Of a stretch of DNA of 14,355 bases, positions 1-8,055 are shown piece after piece. Both the position numbers and the translations under genes were made by a program. The stretch spans positions 1 through 14,355 of the forward strand of contig JAYVIQ010000198.1 of the NCBI GenBank assembly GCA_043770215.1, read 5' to 3'. The notes under the pieces were generated by a model, which worked only from the letters and a program-made list of their open reading frames with translations, was not told the origin of the DNA and made no database searches. The DNA is from JAYVIQ01 sp043770215 (GTDB lineage Bacteria > Bacteroidota > Bacteroidia > Cytophagales > JAAEPT01). Every line of letters starts with the position of its first letter. The stretch's first letter is position 1.

Positions 1-1
1 A

Positions 2-1021
2 ATTCCATCTACTCATACTACTCCAGATGCTGTTTCTTTAAATGAGTTACTAGCAAAAATGGTCTCAGAAGGATGCACACATTGTTTTATGGAAGTGAGT
101 TCACATGCTATACACCAACATAGAATTGCAGGTTTAGATTTTGATGTAGCTGCTTTTACAAACATCACTCACGACCATTTAGATTATCATGGAACTTTTG
201 CAGAATACATAAAAGCCAAAAAAATGTTTTTTGACGCTTTGTCTAAAGAAGCTGTGGCAATAGTCAATGGCGATGATAAAAACGGTTTGGTTATGCTTCA
301 AAATACAAAAGCAAAAAAACAAACCTATGGTTTAAAAACCATGTCTGATTACAAAGGCAAAGTGATTTCAAATTCTTTTGCAGGTTTAGAAATGAACATC
401 AACGGAAAAGAGGCTTGGTTTAAATTAGTAGGTGATTTTAATGCATACAATTTACTTTGTATTTATGGAATAGGCCTTGCCTTAGAAGAAGATATAGATG
501 AGCTTTTGATTGCTATGTCTACCTTAGAAACGGCCAAGGGTCGTTTTCAGTCTGCCATCTCCAATTCAGGCATTATTTCGGTTGTAGATTATGCACACAC
601 ACCAGATGCTTTAGAGAATGTATTGCAAACAATAGGTTCTTTAAGAGAAAAAGCAGGTAAAATAATAACAGTAGTAGGCTGTGGGGGAAATAGAGACAAC
701 GCAAAAAGACCAATTATGGCTCAGATTGCAACAAAGTTTAGCGATCAAGTCATCCTTACTTCTGATAATCCCAGAAACGAAAAACCAGAAGATATTTTAG
801 ATCAAATGTATGCCGGTGTATCTATTTCTTTTCAGAGGAAGGTATTGCGCATGACAGATAGAAGAGAAGCAATAAAATTAGCAATTACATTAGCAAATTC
901 TGGTGATATTATATTAGTGGCAGGCAAAGGTCACGAAGATTACCAAGAAATAGAAGGTATAAAGCATCATTTTAGCGATTTTGAAGAATTAGAAAATTCA
1001 TTTAAACATTTAAATAAGTAG
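2..1021 (+). CDS. murE: MurE, UDP-MurNAc-tripeptide (meso-DAP) ligase, 5' end missing
   Basis: Cytoplasmic ATP-dependent ligase that adds the third amino acid to UDP-MurNAc-L-Ala-D-Glu. The reading frame is open to the left edge, and the bases before the first ATG (59) encode THTTPD and SLNELLAK, which belong to the MurE central domain, so the gene starts outside the window and the ATP P-loop is not seen. Visible motifs in order: MEVSSHAI, TNITHDHLDYHG, the AKK segment holding the lysine that is carbamylated in the family, VVDYAHTPDAL, GCGGNRDNAKRP, DNPR at bases 764-775, and AGKGHEDYQ near the end. DNPR is the known signature of meso-diaminopimelate-adding enzymes, in contrast to the lysine-adding type, so the peptidoglycan is predicted to be DAP-type. 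First visible gene of the dcw operon; mraY follows after 4 bases. Identification is secure; only the start is unknown. Confidence 0.97.
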   Translation: MPSTHTTPDAVSLNELLAKMVSEGCTHCFMEVSSHAIHQHRIAGLDFDVAAFTNITHDHLDYHGTFAEYIKAKKMFFDALSKEAVAIVNGDDKNGLVMLQNTKAKKQTYGLKTMSDYKGKVISNSFAGLEMNINGKEAWFKLVGDFNAYNLLCIYGIGLALEEDIDELLIAMSTLETAKGRFQSAISNSGIISVVDYAHTPDALENVLQTIGSLREKAGKIITVVGCGGNRDNAKRPIMAQIATKFSDQVILTSDNPRNEKPEDILDQMYAGVSISFQRKVLRMTDRREAIKLAITLANSGDIILVAGKGHEDYQEIEGIKHHFSDFEELENSFKHLNK

Positions 1022-1025
1022 TCAC

Positions 1026-2273
1026 ATGTTATATCATTTATTTGAGTTCCTAGACAAAACCTATGATTTAGTAGGTGCGGGAGTATTTAAGTTTATTTCA
1101 TTTAGAGCTGTGTTGGCTTTGGTTTTTTCACTTGTCATTGCTATGGTATGGGGCAAAACATTTATTAAAAAACTACAATTTTTGCAAGTAGGAGAATCTA
1201 TAAGAGATTTAGGATTGCAAGGGCAATTAGAGAAATCTGGCACACCTACTATGGGAGGTCTAATACTAATTACGTGCATACTCATACCTGTTTTGTTGTT
1301 TACTAGGTTAACAAATGTGTACATTATTTTACTCCTTATTTCTACGCTTTGGCTAGGAATGATTGGTTTTTTAGATGATTACATAAAAGTATTTAGAAAA
1401 AACAAAGAGGGGCTTTCTGGTAAATTAAAAATAGTAGGTCAGGTAGGATTAGGACTTATAGTTGGGCTTACCTTGTACTATAATCAGCATGTGGTGGTTA
1501 GAGAATACACAAACCATAACAGTGCTTTGGTAGAGCAGTCTATGGAAAAAGGAATTGTGATAAATACTTCTAATATGCCAGTAGAAACATTTGAAGATGT
1601 GAAATCTACTATTACCACCATTCCATTTCTAAAAGGGAATGAATTTGATTACAGCAAAATATCCACATGGGTAGGTTATGACATCACTCCATTCATTTAT
1701 ATTTTGGTTGTTATTTTTATTATAACTGCCGTATCTAATGGTGCTAATATTACAGATGGTATAGACGGCTTAGCAGCAGGAACTTCTGCAATAATAGGCG
1801 TAGTTTTAGCCATATTTGCTTATGTATCTGGTAACGTAATTTTTGCAGACTATCTACATATAATGTATTTACCACACACAGGAGAGATTGTTGTTTTTGC
1901 TTCTGCTTTCATAGGGGCTTGCGTTGGATTTTTGTGGTACAATAGTTATCCAGCCAAAGTATTTATGGGAGATACTGGATCTTTGTGCTTGGGAGGATTA
2001 ATAGCAGTAATGGCGTTGTCTGTAAGAAAAGAGCTGCTTATACCCATTTTGTGTGGTATATTTTTGGTAGAAAATTTAAGTGTAGTTATCCAAGTATCTT
2101 ATTTTAAATATACAAAAAAGAAATATGGCGAAGGTAGAAGAGTCTTTTTAATGTCTCCCTTACATCATCATTACCAAAAACAAGGCATGCACGAAGCTAG
2201 GATTGTTACTAGATTTTGGATTGTAGGTATTTTATTGGCAGCATTGACATTGGCAACCCTTAAATTAAGATAA
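1026..2273 (+). CDS. mraY: MraY, phospho-MurNAc-pentapeptide translocase
   Basis: Integral membrane enzyme that transfers phospho-MurNAc-pentapeptide from UDP to undecaprenyl phosphate, making lipid I. Family motifs: GTPTMGG at residues 72-78, the LDDYIK aspartates at 117-118, NGANITDGIDGLAAG at 238-252, FMGDTGS at 313-319 with catalytic-site Asp316, and PLHHHY with the histidine triplet at 380-382. Many hydrophobic segments fit the ten-helix fold. At 415 residues it is about 55 longer than the 360-residue E. coli protein. Most of the excess lies between about residues 155 and 220, a hydrophilic stretch that should sit in the periplasmic loop between helices 4 and 5. The ATG at 1026 lies 4 bases after murE; the upstream sequence has no Shine-Dalgarno match, as usual in Bacteroidota. 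Confidence 0.97.
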   Translation: MLYHLFEFLDKTYDLVGAGVFKFISFRAVLALVFSLVIAMVWGKTFIKKLQFLQVGESIRDLGLQGQLEKSGTPTMGGLILITCILIPVLLFTRLTNVYIILLLISTLWLGMIGFLDDYIKVFRKNKEGLSGKLKIVGQVGLGLIVGLTLYYNQHVVVREYTNHNSALVEQSMEKGIVINTSNMPVETFEDVKSTITTIPFLKGNEFDYSKISTWVGYDITPFIYILVVIFIITAVSNGANITDGIDGLAAGTSAIIGVVLAIFAYVSGNVIFADYLHIMYLPHTGEIVVFASAFIGACVGFLWYNSYPAKVFMGDTGSLCLGGLIAVMALSVRKELLIPILCGIFLVENLSVVIQVSYFKYTKKKYGEGRRVFLMSPLHHHYQKQGMHEARIVTRFWIVGILLAALTLATLKLR

Positions 2274-2278
2274 TAAAG

Positions 2279-3655
2279 ATGCAAAGAGCAGTAATTTTAG
2301 GCGCTGGAGAAAGTGGAGTTGGGGCAGCATTGCTTGCAAAAGCAAAAGGATTTGATGTTTTTGTTTCAGATTTTGGAACTATAGGTGAAGTATTTTCTAA
2401 AGAATTGAAATTAGAGAATATATCTTTTGAATCTGGAAAACATACAGAGGAGTTGATTTTCAATGCATCTTTAGTTATAAAAAGTCCGGGTATACCAGAC
2501 AAAAATCCAATTGTTAAAAAATGTATTGAACTAGGGATAGAGGTTATCTCTGAAATAGAGTTTGGCTATAGATATTCTAAAGCAAAGTTTATTGCCATAA
2601 CCGGTAGCAATGGCAAAACGACCACAACCTTGCTTACCTACCATTTGTTAAAATCTGCAGGTTGCAAAGTGGGTTTGGCTGGTAATGTGGGTTTTAGTTT
2701 GGCTAGGCAAGTAATAAATGAGAGTGTAGAGTGGTATGTGTTAGAATTGAGTAGTTTCCAATTGGATGGAATGGTTACGTTTAGAGCAAATGTGGCTATA
2801 CTACTCAATATAACACCAGATCATTTAGATAGATATGAGTATAAATTAGACAATTACATACAATCTAAATTTAGAATAACACAAAATCAAAAGGAAGAAG
2901 ATTATTTAATCACTTTTGCCGATGACCCAATTTTAGAAGCCAATATGAATTACGTTCACGGTAGTGCTTTTCATTTAAAAGTTAGTTTAGAAAATAGACT
3001 TTTAAACGGAGCTTACTTTAAAGATGAGTCAATGGTTTTTACAGTAAATAACCATATGAAGCATATGTTTTCATTGCATCAAGATGATTTATCTATTAAT
3101 GGTAAGCATAACTTTATTAATGCAATGTGTTCTGTTTTGGCAGCTTTAGCTGCTGAGGTAGAGGAATCTAGTTTAGCAAAAAGTTTAGGTAGTTTTCAGA
3201 ATGCTTCTCATAGATTAGAAGAAGTTTCTGTTATAAATGGCATCAGGTACATCAATGATTCCAAAGCTACAAATGTAGATTCTGTACGCTATGCATTAGA
3301 TAGTTTTGAAAAACCAATTATTTGGATAGCTGGCGGAGTAGATAAAGGCAATGATTATAGCTTAATAGAAGAGCAAGTTTTTGAAAAAAGCAAAGCAATC
3401 ATTTGTCTGGGAGTAGATAATTCAAAGCTCAAAGAGAAGTTTGGAGACAAGATAACACTTTTTGAAGCAGATAGTATGCCCAAAGTATTTAGAATATTGG
3501 CAGAGATTGCCCAAAAAGGAGATGTTGTATTGCTAAGTCCCGCCTGTGCTAGTTTCGATTTATTTAAAAATTATGAAGACAGAGGCAATCAATTCAAATC
3601 AGAAGTCTTTGCCATCAAAAGTTCTAAGCCCTTGTTAAGTTTCTTAGCATTCTAA
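2279..3655 (+). CDS. murD: MurD, UDP-MurNAc-L-alanine:D-glutamate ligase
   Basis: Cytoplasmic ligase that adds D-glutamate to UDP-MurNAc-L-Ala using ATP. The three Mur domains are all present: an N-terminal nucleotide-sugar fold with GAGESGVGAA at residues 8-17 and KSPGIP, a central ATPase domain with P-loop GSNGKTT at 109-115 and NITPDHLDRY, and a C-terminal domain with HNFINAMC, NDSKATN at 326-332, AGGVDKGNDY and SPACASFD at 420-427. The length of 458 residues is normal for the family. It starts 5 bases after mraY and ends 6 bases before ftsW, so it is translated from the shared message. No missing key residue was noticed. MurC and MurE paralogues are present separately in this window, which supports the assignment. 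Confidence 0.97.
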   Translation: MQRAVILGAGESGVGAALLAKAKGFDVFVSDFGTIGEVFSKELKLENISFESGKHTEELIFNASLVIKSPGIPDKNPIVKKCIELGIEVISEIEFGYRYSKAKFIAITGSNGKTTTTLLTYHLLKSAGCKVGLAGNVGFSLARQVINESVEWYVLELSSFQLDGMVTFRANVAILLNITPDHLDRYEYKLDNYIQSKFRITQNQKEEDYLITFADDPILEANMNYVHGSAFHLKVSLENRLLNGAYFKDESMVFTVNNHMKHMFSLHQDDLSINGKHNFINAMCSVLAALAAEVEESSLAKSLGSFQNASHRLEEVSVINGIRYINDSKATNVDSVRYALDSFEKPIIWIAGGVDKGNDYSLIEEQVFEKSKAIICLGVDNSKLKEKFGDKITLFEADSMPKVFRILAEIAQKGDVVLLSPACASFDLFKNYEDRGNQFKSEVFAIKSSKPLLSFLAF

Positions 3656-3661
3656 ACAAAT

Positions 3662-4813
3662 ATGGAAGAAGAAAAAAAAAGCTTTACAATTAATTTTAGC
3701 GGAGACTGGTCTTTGCTTGCATTTACTATTTTGCTAATTGGATTTGGTTCACTAATAGTATATAGTGCAGCAAGTGCAAGGGCAGTAAGTACTGGATTAA
3801 GTACCGAAAGAATTTTTGCTGGACATTTAGCAATGTTGTTGTTAGGCTTTTTGGTTATGGTATTCACTGCCAAAATAAATTATAAATGGTTTGGGGTGTT
3901 TGCATTGCCAATGATGGTTTTTTCTATAGTATTGATGTCATTGGTTAGTTTTACCAATTATGGTGTAACAATAAACGATGCTTCTAGATGGATTGGTATT
4001 CCTGGAACAGGAATTACCTTTCAGCCATCAGATTTTGCTAAAATATCCATAGTCATTTATATGGCTTCCTCACTTTCTAAATTACAGGACAATATAGATA
4101 ACTTTAAGGATATTTTGTTTAAGTGTGTTTTTTTACCTATTACAATTATAGTATTGATTGCCTTAAACAACATTTCTACAGCTATTTTACTAACGCTTAT
4201 TGTTGCCATCATAATGTTCATTGGCAGAGTACACATAAAAGTCTTTTTAAGTTTTTTTGGTATTTTTATTTTTTTGGTAATGCCTGTAATATATATAGCT
4301 AGTAAAAGGGTGCAAACTGCTGTAAGTAGAGTTTCAGACTATTTCAGTACAAGTTCAAGTGAAATTGGAGTTTCAGATTTGCCTTATCAGGTAGAGCAAG
4401 CAAATATAGCTATTGCCTTAGGTGGGATAAATGGAGTTGGGTTAGGACATAGTCAGCAAAAATATTTCTTGCCCATGGCGTTTTCAGATTATATTTATGC
4501 CATCATTATAGAAGAGCATGGTATTAAACTAGGCTTACTAATTTTATTCTTATTTTTAGCAATTTTTTATAGAGGCATGAAAATAACACAAAAAACCACC
4601 AATCCTTTTTCTGGTTTGTTGGTCATAGGCATAAGTTTACTTATTGTATTACAGGCGCTTATACACATGGCTGTAGTTACAGGGTTATTTCCAGTCACCG
4701 GGCTTACGTTGCCTTGGGTAAGCACGGGTGGTACTTCTTTACTTTTCACTGGTTTAGCTTTTGGTATAATGCTAAATGTAAGCAAAGAAACTAACGCAAG
4801 TTTAAGTAAATGA
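3662..4813 (+). CDS. ftsW: FtsW, SEDS-family septal peptidoglycan glycosyltransferase
   Basis: Polytopic inner-membrane protein that polymerises lipid II at the septum, normally with the class B PBP FtsI. A short charged cytoplasmic N-terminus (MEEEKKS) precedes about ten hydrophobic segments. Typical SEDS motifs: GSLIVYSAAS, SRWIGIPG followed by FQPSDFAK, the NNISTAILL helix, GLGHSQQKYFLPMAFSDYIYA with Asp276 at the place of the essential catalytic aspartate, and TGLTLPWVSTGGTSLL near the C-terminus. Two small deviations: Asp where many family members have Glu in FQPSE, and Met-Ala-Phe where LPEAHSD is common. RodA is the close paralogue; location between murD and murG in the dcw operon argues for FtsW. 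The stop codon overlaps the murG start (ATGA), which suggests translational coupling. Confidence 0.95.
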   Translation: MEEEKKSFTINFSGDWSLLAFTILLIGFGSLIVYSAASARAVSTGLSTERIFAGHLAMLLLGFLVMVFTAKINYKWFGVFALPMMVFSIVLMSLVSFTNYGVTINDASRWIGIPGTGITFQPSDFAKISIVIYMASSLSKLQDNIDNFKDILFKCVFLPITIIVLIALNNISTAILLTLIVAIIMFIGRVHIKVFLSFFGIFIFLVMPVIYIASKRVQTAVSRVSDYFSTSSSEIGVSDLPYQVEQANIAIALGGINGVGLGHSQQKYFLPMAFSDYIYAIIIEEHGIKLGLLILFLFLAIFYRGMKITQKTTNPFSGLLVIGISLLIVLQALIHMAVVTGLFPVTGLTLPWVSTGGTSLLFTGLAFGIMLNVSKETNASLSK

Positions 4814-5910
4814 AAAACTTAGAACATATAAAAGTAATCATAAGCGGAGGAGGGACAGGTGGTCATATCTACCCAGCTATTGCCATTGCAAACGAAATAA
4901 CTTTCCGCTATCCAAAAGCAGAAATTTTATTTGTAGGTGCTTTAGGGCGTATGGAAATGGAAAAAGTGCCAAAAGCAGGGTATAAAATTGTGGGCTTGCC
5001 AATAGCAGGTATTCAAAGAAATTTGTCATTCAAAAATCTATTATTGCCCTTTAAACTTGTTAAAAGTCTTTTGATGGCAAGAAAAATCATTAAAGAATTC
5101 AAAGCGGATGTAGCTATAGGTGTTGGTGGATACGCAAGCGGTCCATTGCTTTGGATGGCAAATAGCTTAAAAGTACCCACACTTATACAAGAACAAAATA
5201 GTTTTGCAGGAATTACAAATAAAATTTTAGCCAAAAAAGTAACCTCTATTTGTGTGGCTTATGAAGGCATGGAAAATTATTTCCCTAAGTCAAAAATAGT
5301 TGTGACAGGCAACCCTGTAAGGCAAGACATTTTGAATTTAGCCAACAAAAAAGAACATGCAGCTTCTGTATTTGGATTAGATTTGAATAAAAAAACAATA
5401 CTTGTTATAGGTGGTAGTTTAGGAGCAAGAACAATTAATGAATCTATCTTAGAAGGTATTTCATCTATAGATTTAGATAAATACAATCTCTTGTGGCAAA
5501 CTGGAAAATGGTTTGTTGAGCAAGCCAAATCAAAAACAAAAGGGACTAAAAATGTCTTTGTATCTGATTTTATTTATCAAATGGATTTGGTATATGCCAT
5601 TGCAGATGTTGTTATCTCTAGAGCCGGTGCACTTTCTGTTTCTGAACTTGCTTTAGCGGCAAAGCCAACTATATTTGTACCTTCACCAAATGTTTCAGAA
5701 GACCACCAAACCAAAAATGCAATGGCATTGGTAGAAGAAAACGCTGCAATGATTGTAAGAGATATAGAGGCAAAGGATAAATTGGTTTTATCACTAAATT
5801 CACTTTTAGCCAATGAAGATTTGCAAAAACAATTGGTCACAAACATTCAAAAATTTGCCAAGCCAAATGCAAGCCAAGAGATAGTAGATCAAGTAGAAAA
5901 ATTGTTTTAA
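4810..5910 (+). CDS. murG: MurG, lipid II synthase (GlcNAc transferase)
   Basis: Peripheral membrane GT28 glycosyltransferase on the cytoplasmic face that moves GlcNAc from UDP-GlcNAc to lipid I, forming lipid II. Motifs: GGGTGGHIYPA at residues 13-23 with conserved His19, GVGGYASGP and IQEQNSFAGITN in the lipid-I-binding half, GNPVRQDI, the second glycine loop GGSLGAR at 201-207, and SRAGALSVSE starting at 270 followed by P-rich FVPSPNVSEDHQTKNA, which forms the UDP-GlcNAc site. At 366 residues it is full length (E. coli 355). The start at 4810 overlaps the ftsW stop by 4 bases; murC follows after only 2 bases. Both flavours of glycine-rich loop are intact, so it should be active. Confidence 0.97.
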   Translation: MKNLEHIKVIISGGGTGGHIYPAIAIANEITFRYPKAEILFVGALGRMEMEKVPKAGYKIVGLPIAGIQRNLSFKNLLLPFKLVKSLLMARKIIKEFKADVAIGVGGYASGPLLWMANSLKVPTLIQEQNSFAGITNKILAKKVTSICVAYEGMENYFPKSKIVVTGNPVRQDILNLANKKEHAASVFGLDLNKKTILVIGGSLGARTINESILEGISSIDLDKYNLLWQTGKWFVEQAKSKTKGTKNVFVSDFIYQMDLVYAIADVVISRAGALSVSELALAAKPTIFVPSPNVSEDHQTKNAMALVEENAAMIVRDIEAKDKLVLSLNSLLANEDLQKQLVTNIQKFAKPNASQEIVDQVEKLF

Positions 5911-5912
5911 AT

Positions 5913-7310
5913 ATGAAATTAGGAGATGTACAAAGTGTGTATTTTTTGGGTGCTGGAGGCATAGGTATGAGTGCCTTGGCAAGATGGTTTAATGCCAATG
6001 ATAAAAAAGTATATGGGTATGATAAAACCGAAACAGAATTAACAAAAGAATTGGTTTCTGAGGGCATTGAAATAGTATATGAAGATTCCATAAATGTTTT
6101 GCCAAAAGTTTTTCAGATTAAATCAGAAAATATTTTGGTTGTTTTTACGCCAGCAATTCCAAAAACATCTGTACTTTACAATCATTTTTTTAGTCAAGGG
6201 TTTGATTTTTATAAACGATCAGAAGTGTTGGGCTTAATTACCAAAGATTACTACACTATAGCGGTAGCAGGCACGCATGGTAAAACAACCACATCTTCTA
6301 TGGTTTCGCATATTTTGAAATCTAGTGGTAAAAACGTAATGGCATTTATTGGAGGTATTTTGCAAAACTACCAATCTAATTTATTGCTAAATGACACCAA
6401 TAGCACTGAAAAACCAGTAGTTGTAGTAGAAGCAGATGAGTTTGATAGGTCTTTTCATAGGTTAAGTCCTGATATTGTAGTTCTTACAACCGTAGATCCA
6501 GACCATTTAGATATTTATAACAATGAAGAAACATTTGTTCAAGGATTCAAAGAGTTTTTGTTAAAATTACCAAAAGAAAGTGGTGAGCTTATTGTAAATG
6601 AATGTGTAGATGCATCTATTTACGAAGATTTAGGGGTTTCTACTTTGGTTTATGGTCAAGAAAAAACAAGTGATTTGTGTCTTACAATTACAGATCAAAA
6701 GGCAAACAAAGAGTTTTTTACTTTGTCAGACAATTCTAGTTTTGTTTTAGGCATTAGCGGTATTCATAATTGTCATAATGCTTTGGGCGCCATTGCAGCT
6801 TGTAGATTGTTGGGTATTTCTGATCTGCAAATTGCAAATGCACTACTTTCTTACAGAGGAGTAAAGCGTAGATTTGATTTTGTGTTAGAAACACCAAAAT
6901 GTGTATATATAGATGATTACGCTCATCATCCGTCAGAAATTAAAGCGCTGTTAGATTCAGTACACGCCATTTATCCTGGTAGAAAAGTAACCGCTGTTTT
7001 TCAGCCCCATTTATTTACCAGAACTAGAGATTTTATAGACGGATTTGCAGAACAACTTTCTAGAGTAGATGATTTGTTGCTTTTGGAAATTTATCCAGCC
7101 AGAGAACTGCCCATAGATGGAGTTAGTTCTACAATACTAGCAGCTATGATTGGTTTAGAAAAAAAAATAGTTTTAGAAAAAAGTCAGGTTTTGCAAGAAT
7201 TATCTAAAAAGTCTTTGGATATCGTATTGACTATAGGGGCAGGGGATATAGATACTTTGGTAAAGCCAATTAAAGCCTTCATACAAAAAACATATACCTC
7301 AGTTGACTAA
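5913..7310 (+). CDS. murC: MurC, UDP-MurNAc:L-alanine ligase
   Basis: Cytoplasmic ligase that attaches L-alanine to UDP-MurNAc, the first peptide-adding step. N-terminal UDP-MurNAc-binding loop GAGGIGMSALARWF, the family's VFTPAIP segment, ATP P-loop GTHGKTT at residues 120-126, VEADEFDRSF, TTVDPDHLDIY, HNCHNALGA, then the C-terminal domain with GVKRRFD, the MurC-typical DDYAHHP, AVFQPHLFTRTRDF and EIYPARE. GTHGKTT and DDYAHHP distinguish MurC from MurD and MurE. The related enzyme Mpl shares parts of this pattern but is not usually placed in dcw. Length 465 is normal. The last 8 bases overlap the predicted TTG start of ftsQ. No defect seen. Confidence 0.97.
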   Translation: MKLGDVQSVYFLGAGGIGMSALARWFNANDKKVYGYDKTETELTKELVSEGIEIVYEDSINVLPKVFQIKSENILVVFTPAIPKTSVLYNHFFSQGFDFYKRSEVLGLITKDYYTIAVAGTHGKTTTSSMVSHILKSSGKNVMAFIGGILQNYQSNLLLNDTNSTEKPVVVVEADEFDRSFHRLSPDIVVLTTVDPDHLDIYNNEETFVQGFKEFLLKLPKESGELIVNECVDASIYEDLGVSTLVYGQEKTSDLCLTITDQKANKEFFTLSDNSSFVLGISGIHNCHNALGAIAACRLLGISDLQIANALLSYRGVKRRFDFVLETPKCVYIDDYAHHPSEIKALLDSVHAIYPGRKVTAVFQPHLFTRTRDFIDGFAEQLSRVDDLLLLEIYPARELPIDGVSSTILAAMIGLEKKIVLEKSQVLQELSKKSLDIVLTIGAGDIDTLVKPIKAFIQKTYTSVD

Positions 7311-8055
7311 GCTTACAAAAATATTAAACCTTCTTTGGTATATTATACCTGTGCTTATGGTAAGTGCTGGTAATATAGTTTCTAAATCTCAGAAAGTAAG
7401 TAAGGTAACTATTAATATATCAGGTTCAGATAACAATAGATTTGTAGAAGAAGCTCAACTTCTAGATGATATAGAAAGTCACCTAGGTTATCCACTTAGT
7501 GGTGGAAAACTTATCCACAAAGACTTGAGTCGTATAGAAAAGAGATTAAAAAACAATAAATTTGTTTATCAGGCACAAGTGGTGTCAGATCATAAAGGCA
7601 GAGTTTTAATAGATGTTCAGCAAGAGTGCCCAGTGGCAAGAATAATTACCAAAGATTCTAGTTATTATTTGACCCAAACAGGTAAACTGATGCCTATGTC
7701 TCACAACTACAGTTCTAGGGTTACAGTCATTTTAGGAAACAAAATTAATGAAATTTTGCGTTCAGACTCTTTATCTGACAAAGTACGAAGAAAAGAGTTT
7801 CTAGACTTTATGAACTACATATACAATAATCCTTTTTTAAAAGCTCAAGTAGAAACAATTGAGGTATTAGAAAATGAAAAAATAGTAATTTATCCACAAA
7901 TAACGCATCAAAAAATCCACTTTGGAAAATGTGAAGATTATGTGGATAAGTTTGAAAAAGTAAGGCTGTTTTACAGTCAAATTTTACCAAGAAAAGGATG
8001 GGCAGCCTATTCTAGTGTAAATGTTGAATATAAGAATCAAATAATTTGTGAATGA
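7303..8055 (+). CDS. ftsQ: FtsQ/DivIB-type cell division protein
   Basis: Divergent bitopic membrane protein assigned as FtsQ from domain layout and position between murC and ftsA. Residues 1-6 are short and basic (MTKLTK), residues about 7-24 form one membrane helix, residues about 34-105 look like a POTRA domain (VTINISG opening, LSRIEKRLKNN, then VLIDVQQECPVARI), and the rest resembles the FtsQ beta domain (DSSYYLTQTGKLMPMS). FtsQ links FtsL/FtsB and the septal synthases to the early divisome in the periplasm. The start is TTG: no in-frame ATG precedes it back to a stop at 7261, and the next ATG (residue 19) would cut the membrane helix. Sequence similarity within this family is always low, so the call rests partly on context. 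Three perfect DnaA boxes lie inside the gene. Confidence 0.88.
   Translation: MTKLTKILNLLWYIIPVLMVSAGNIVSKSQKVSKVTINISGSDNNRFVEEAQLLDDIESHLGYPLSGGKLIHKDLSRIEKRLKNNKFVYQAQVVSDHKGRVLIDVQQECPVARIITKDSSYYLTQTGKLMPMSHNYSSRVTVILGNKINEILRSDSLSDKVRRKEFLDFMNYIYNNPFLKAQVETIEVLENEKIVIYPQITHQKIHFGKCEDYVDKFEKVRLFYSQILPRKGWAAYSSVNVEYKNQIICE
7488..7496 (+). promoter_or_regulatory. Near-match DnaA box in ftsQ
   Basis: TTATCCACT matches the DnaA box TTATCCACA at eight of nine bases. It lies 23 bases upstream of a perfect box in the same orientation, inside codons for Gly-Tyr-Pro-Leu. Confidence 0.3.
7511..7519 (+). promoter_or_regulatory. Perfect DnaA box 1 in ftsQ
   Basis: TTATCCACA is an exact match to the high-affinity DnaA box, within codons for Leu-Ile-His-Lys. 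First of three perfect copies within 439 bases. Confidence 0.5.
7890..7898 (+). promoter_or_regulatory. Perfect DnaA box 2 in ftsQ
   Basis: TTATCCACA, exact, same orientation as box 1 but in a different reading frame (Ile-Tyr-Pro-Gln), so the repetition is not due to a repeated peptide. Flanking bases are AT-rich. Confidence 0.5.
7941..7949 (-). promoter_or_regulatory. Perfect DnaA box 3 in ftsQ (minus strand)
   Basis: The plus strand reads TGTGGATAA, the reverse complement of TTATCCACA. It is 42 bases after box 2 and inverted relative to it, within codons for Tyr-Val-Asp-Lys. Confidence 0.5.

Noticed and set aside
1061..1324. Minus-strand open frames across the dcw genes and clpB
   Set aside because: All lie opposite strongly conserved genes, have no recognisable domains or start context, and follow from codon bias of the real genes.
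3662..4813. RodA instead of FtsW for the SEDS protein
   Set aside because: Both share the motifs, but placement between murD and murG is the standard ftsW position.
4846..4854. GGAGGAGGG near the start of murG
   Set aside because: It encodes the invariant GGGTGG loop of MurG and has no sensible start downstream.
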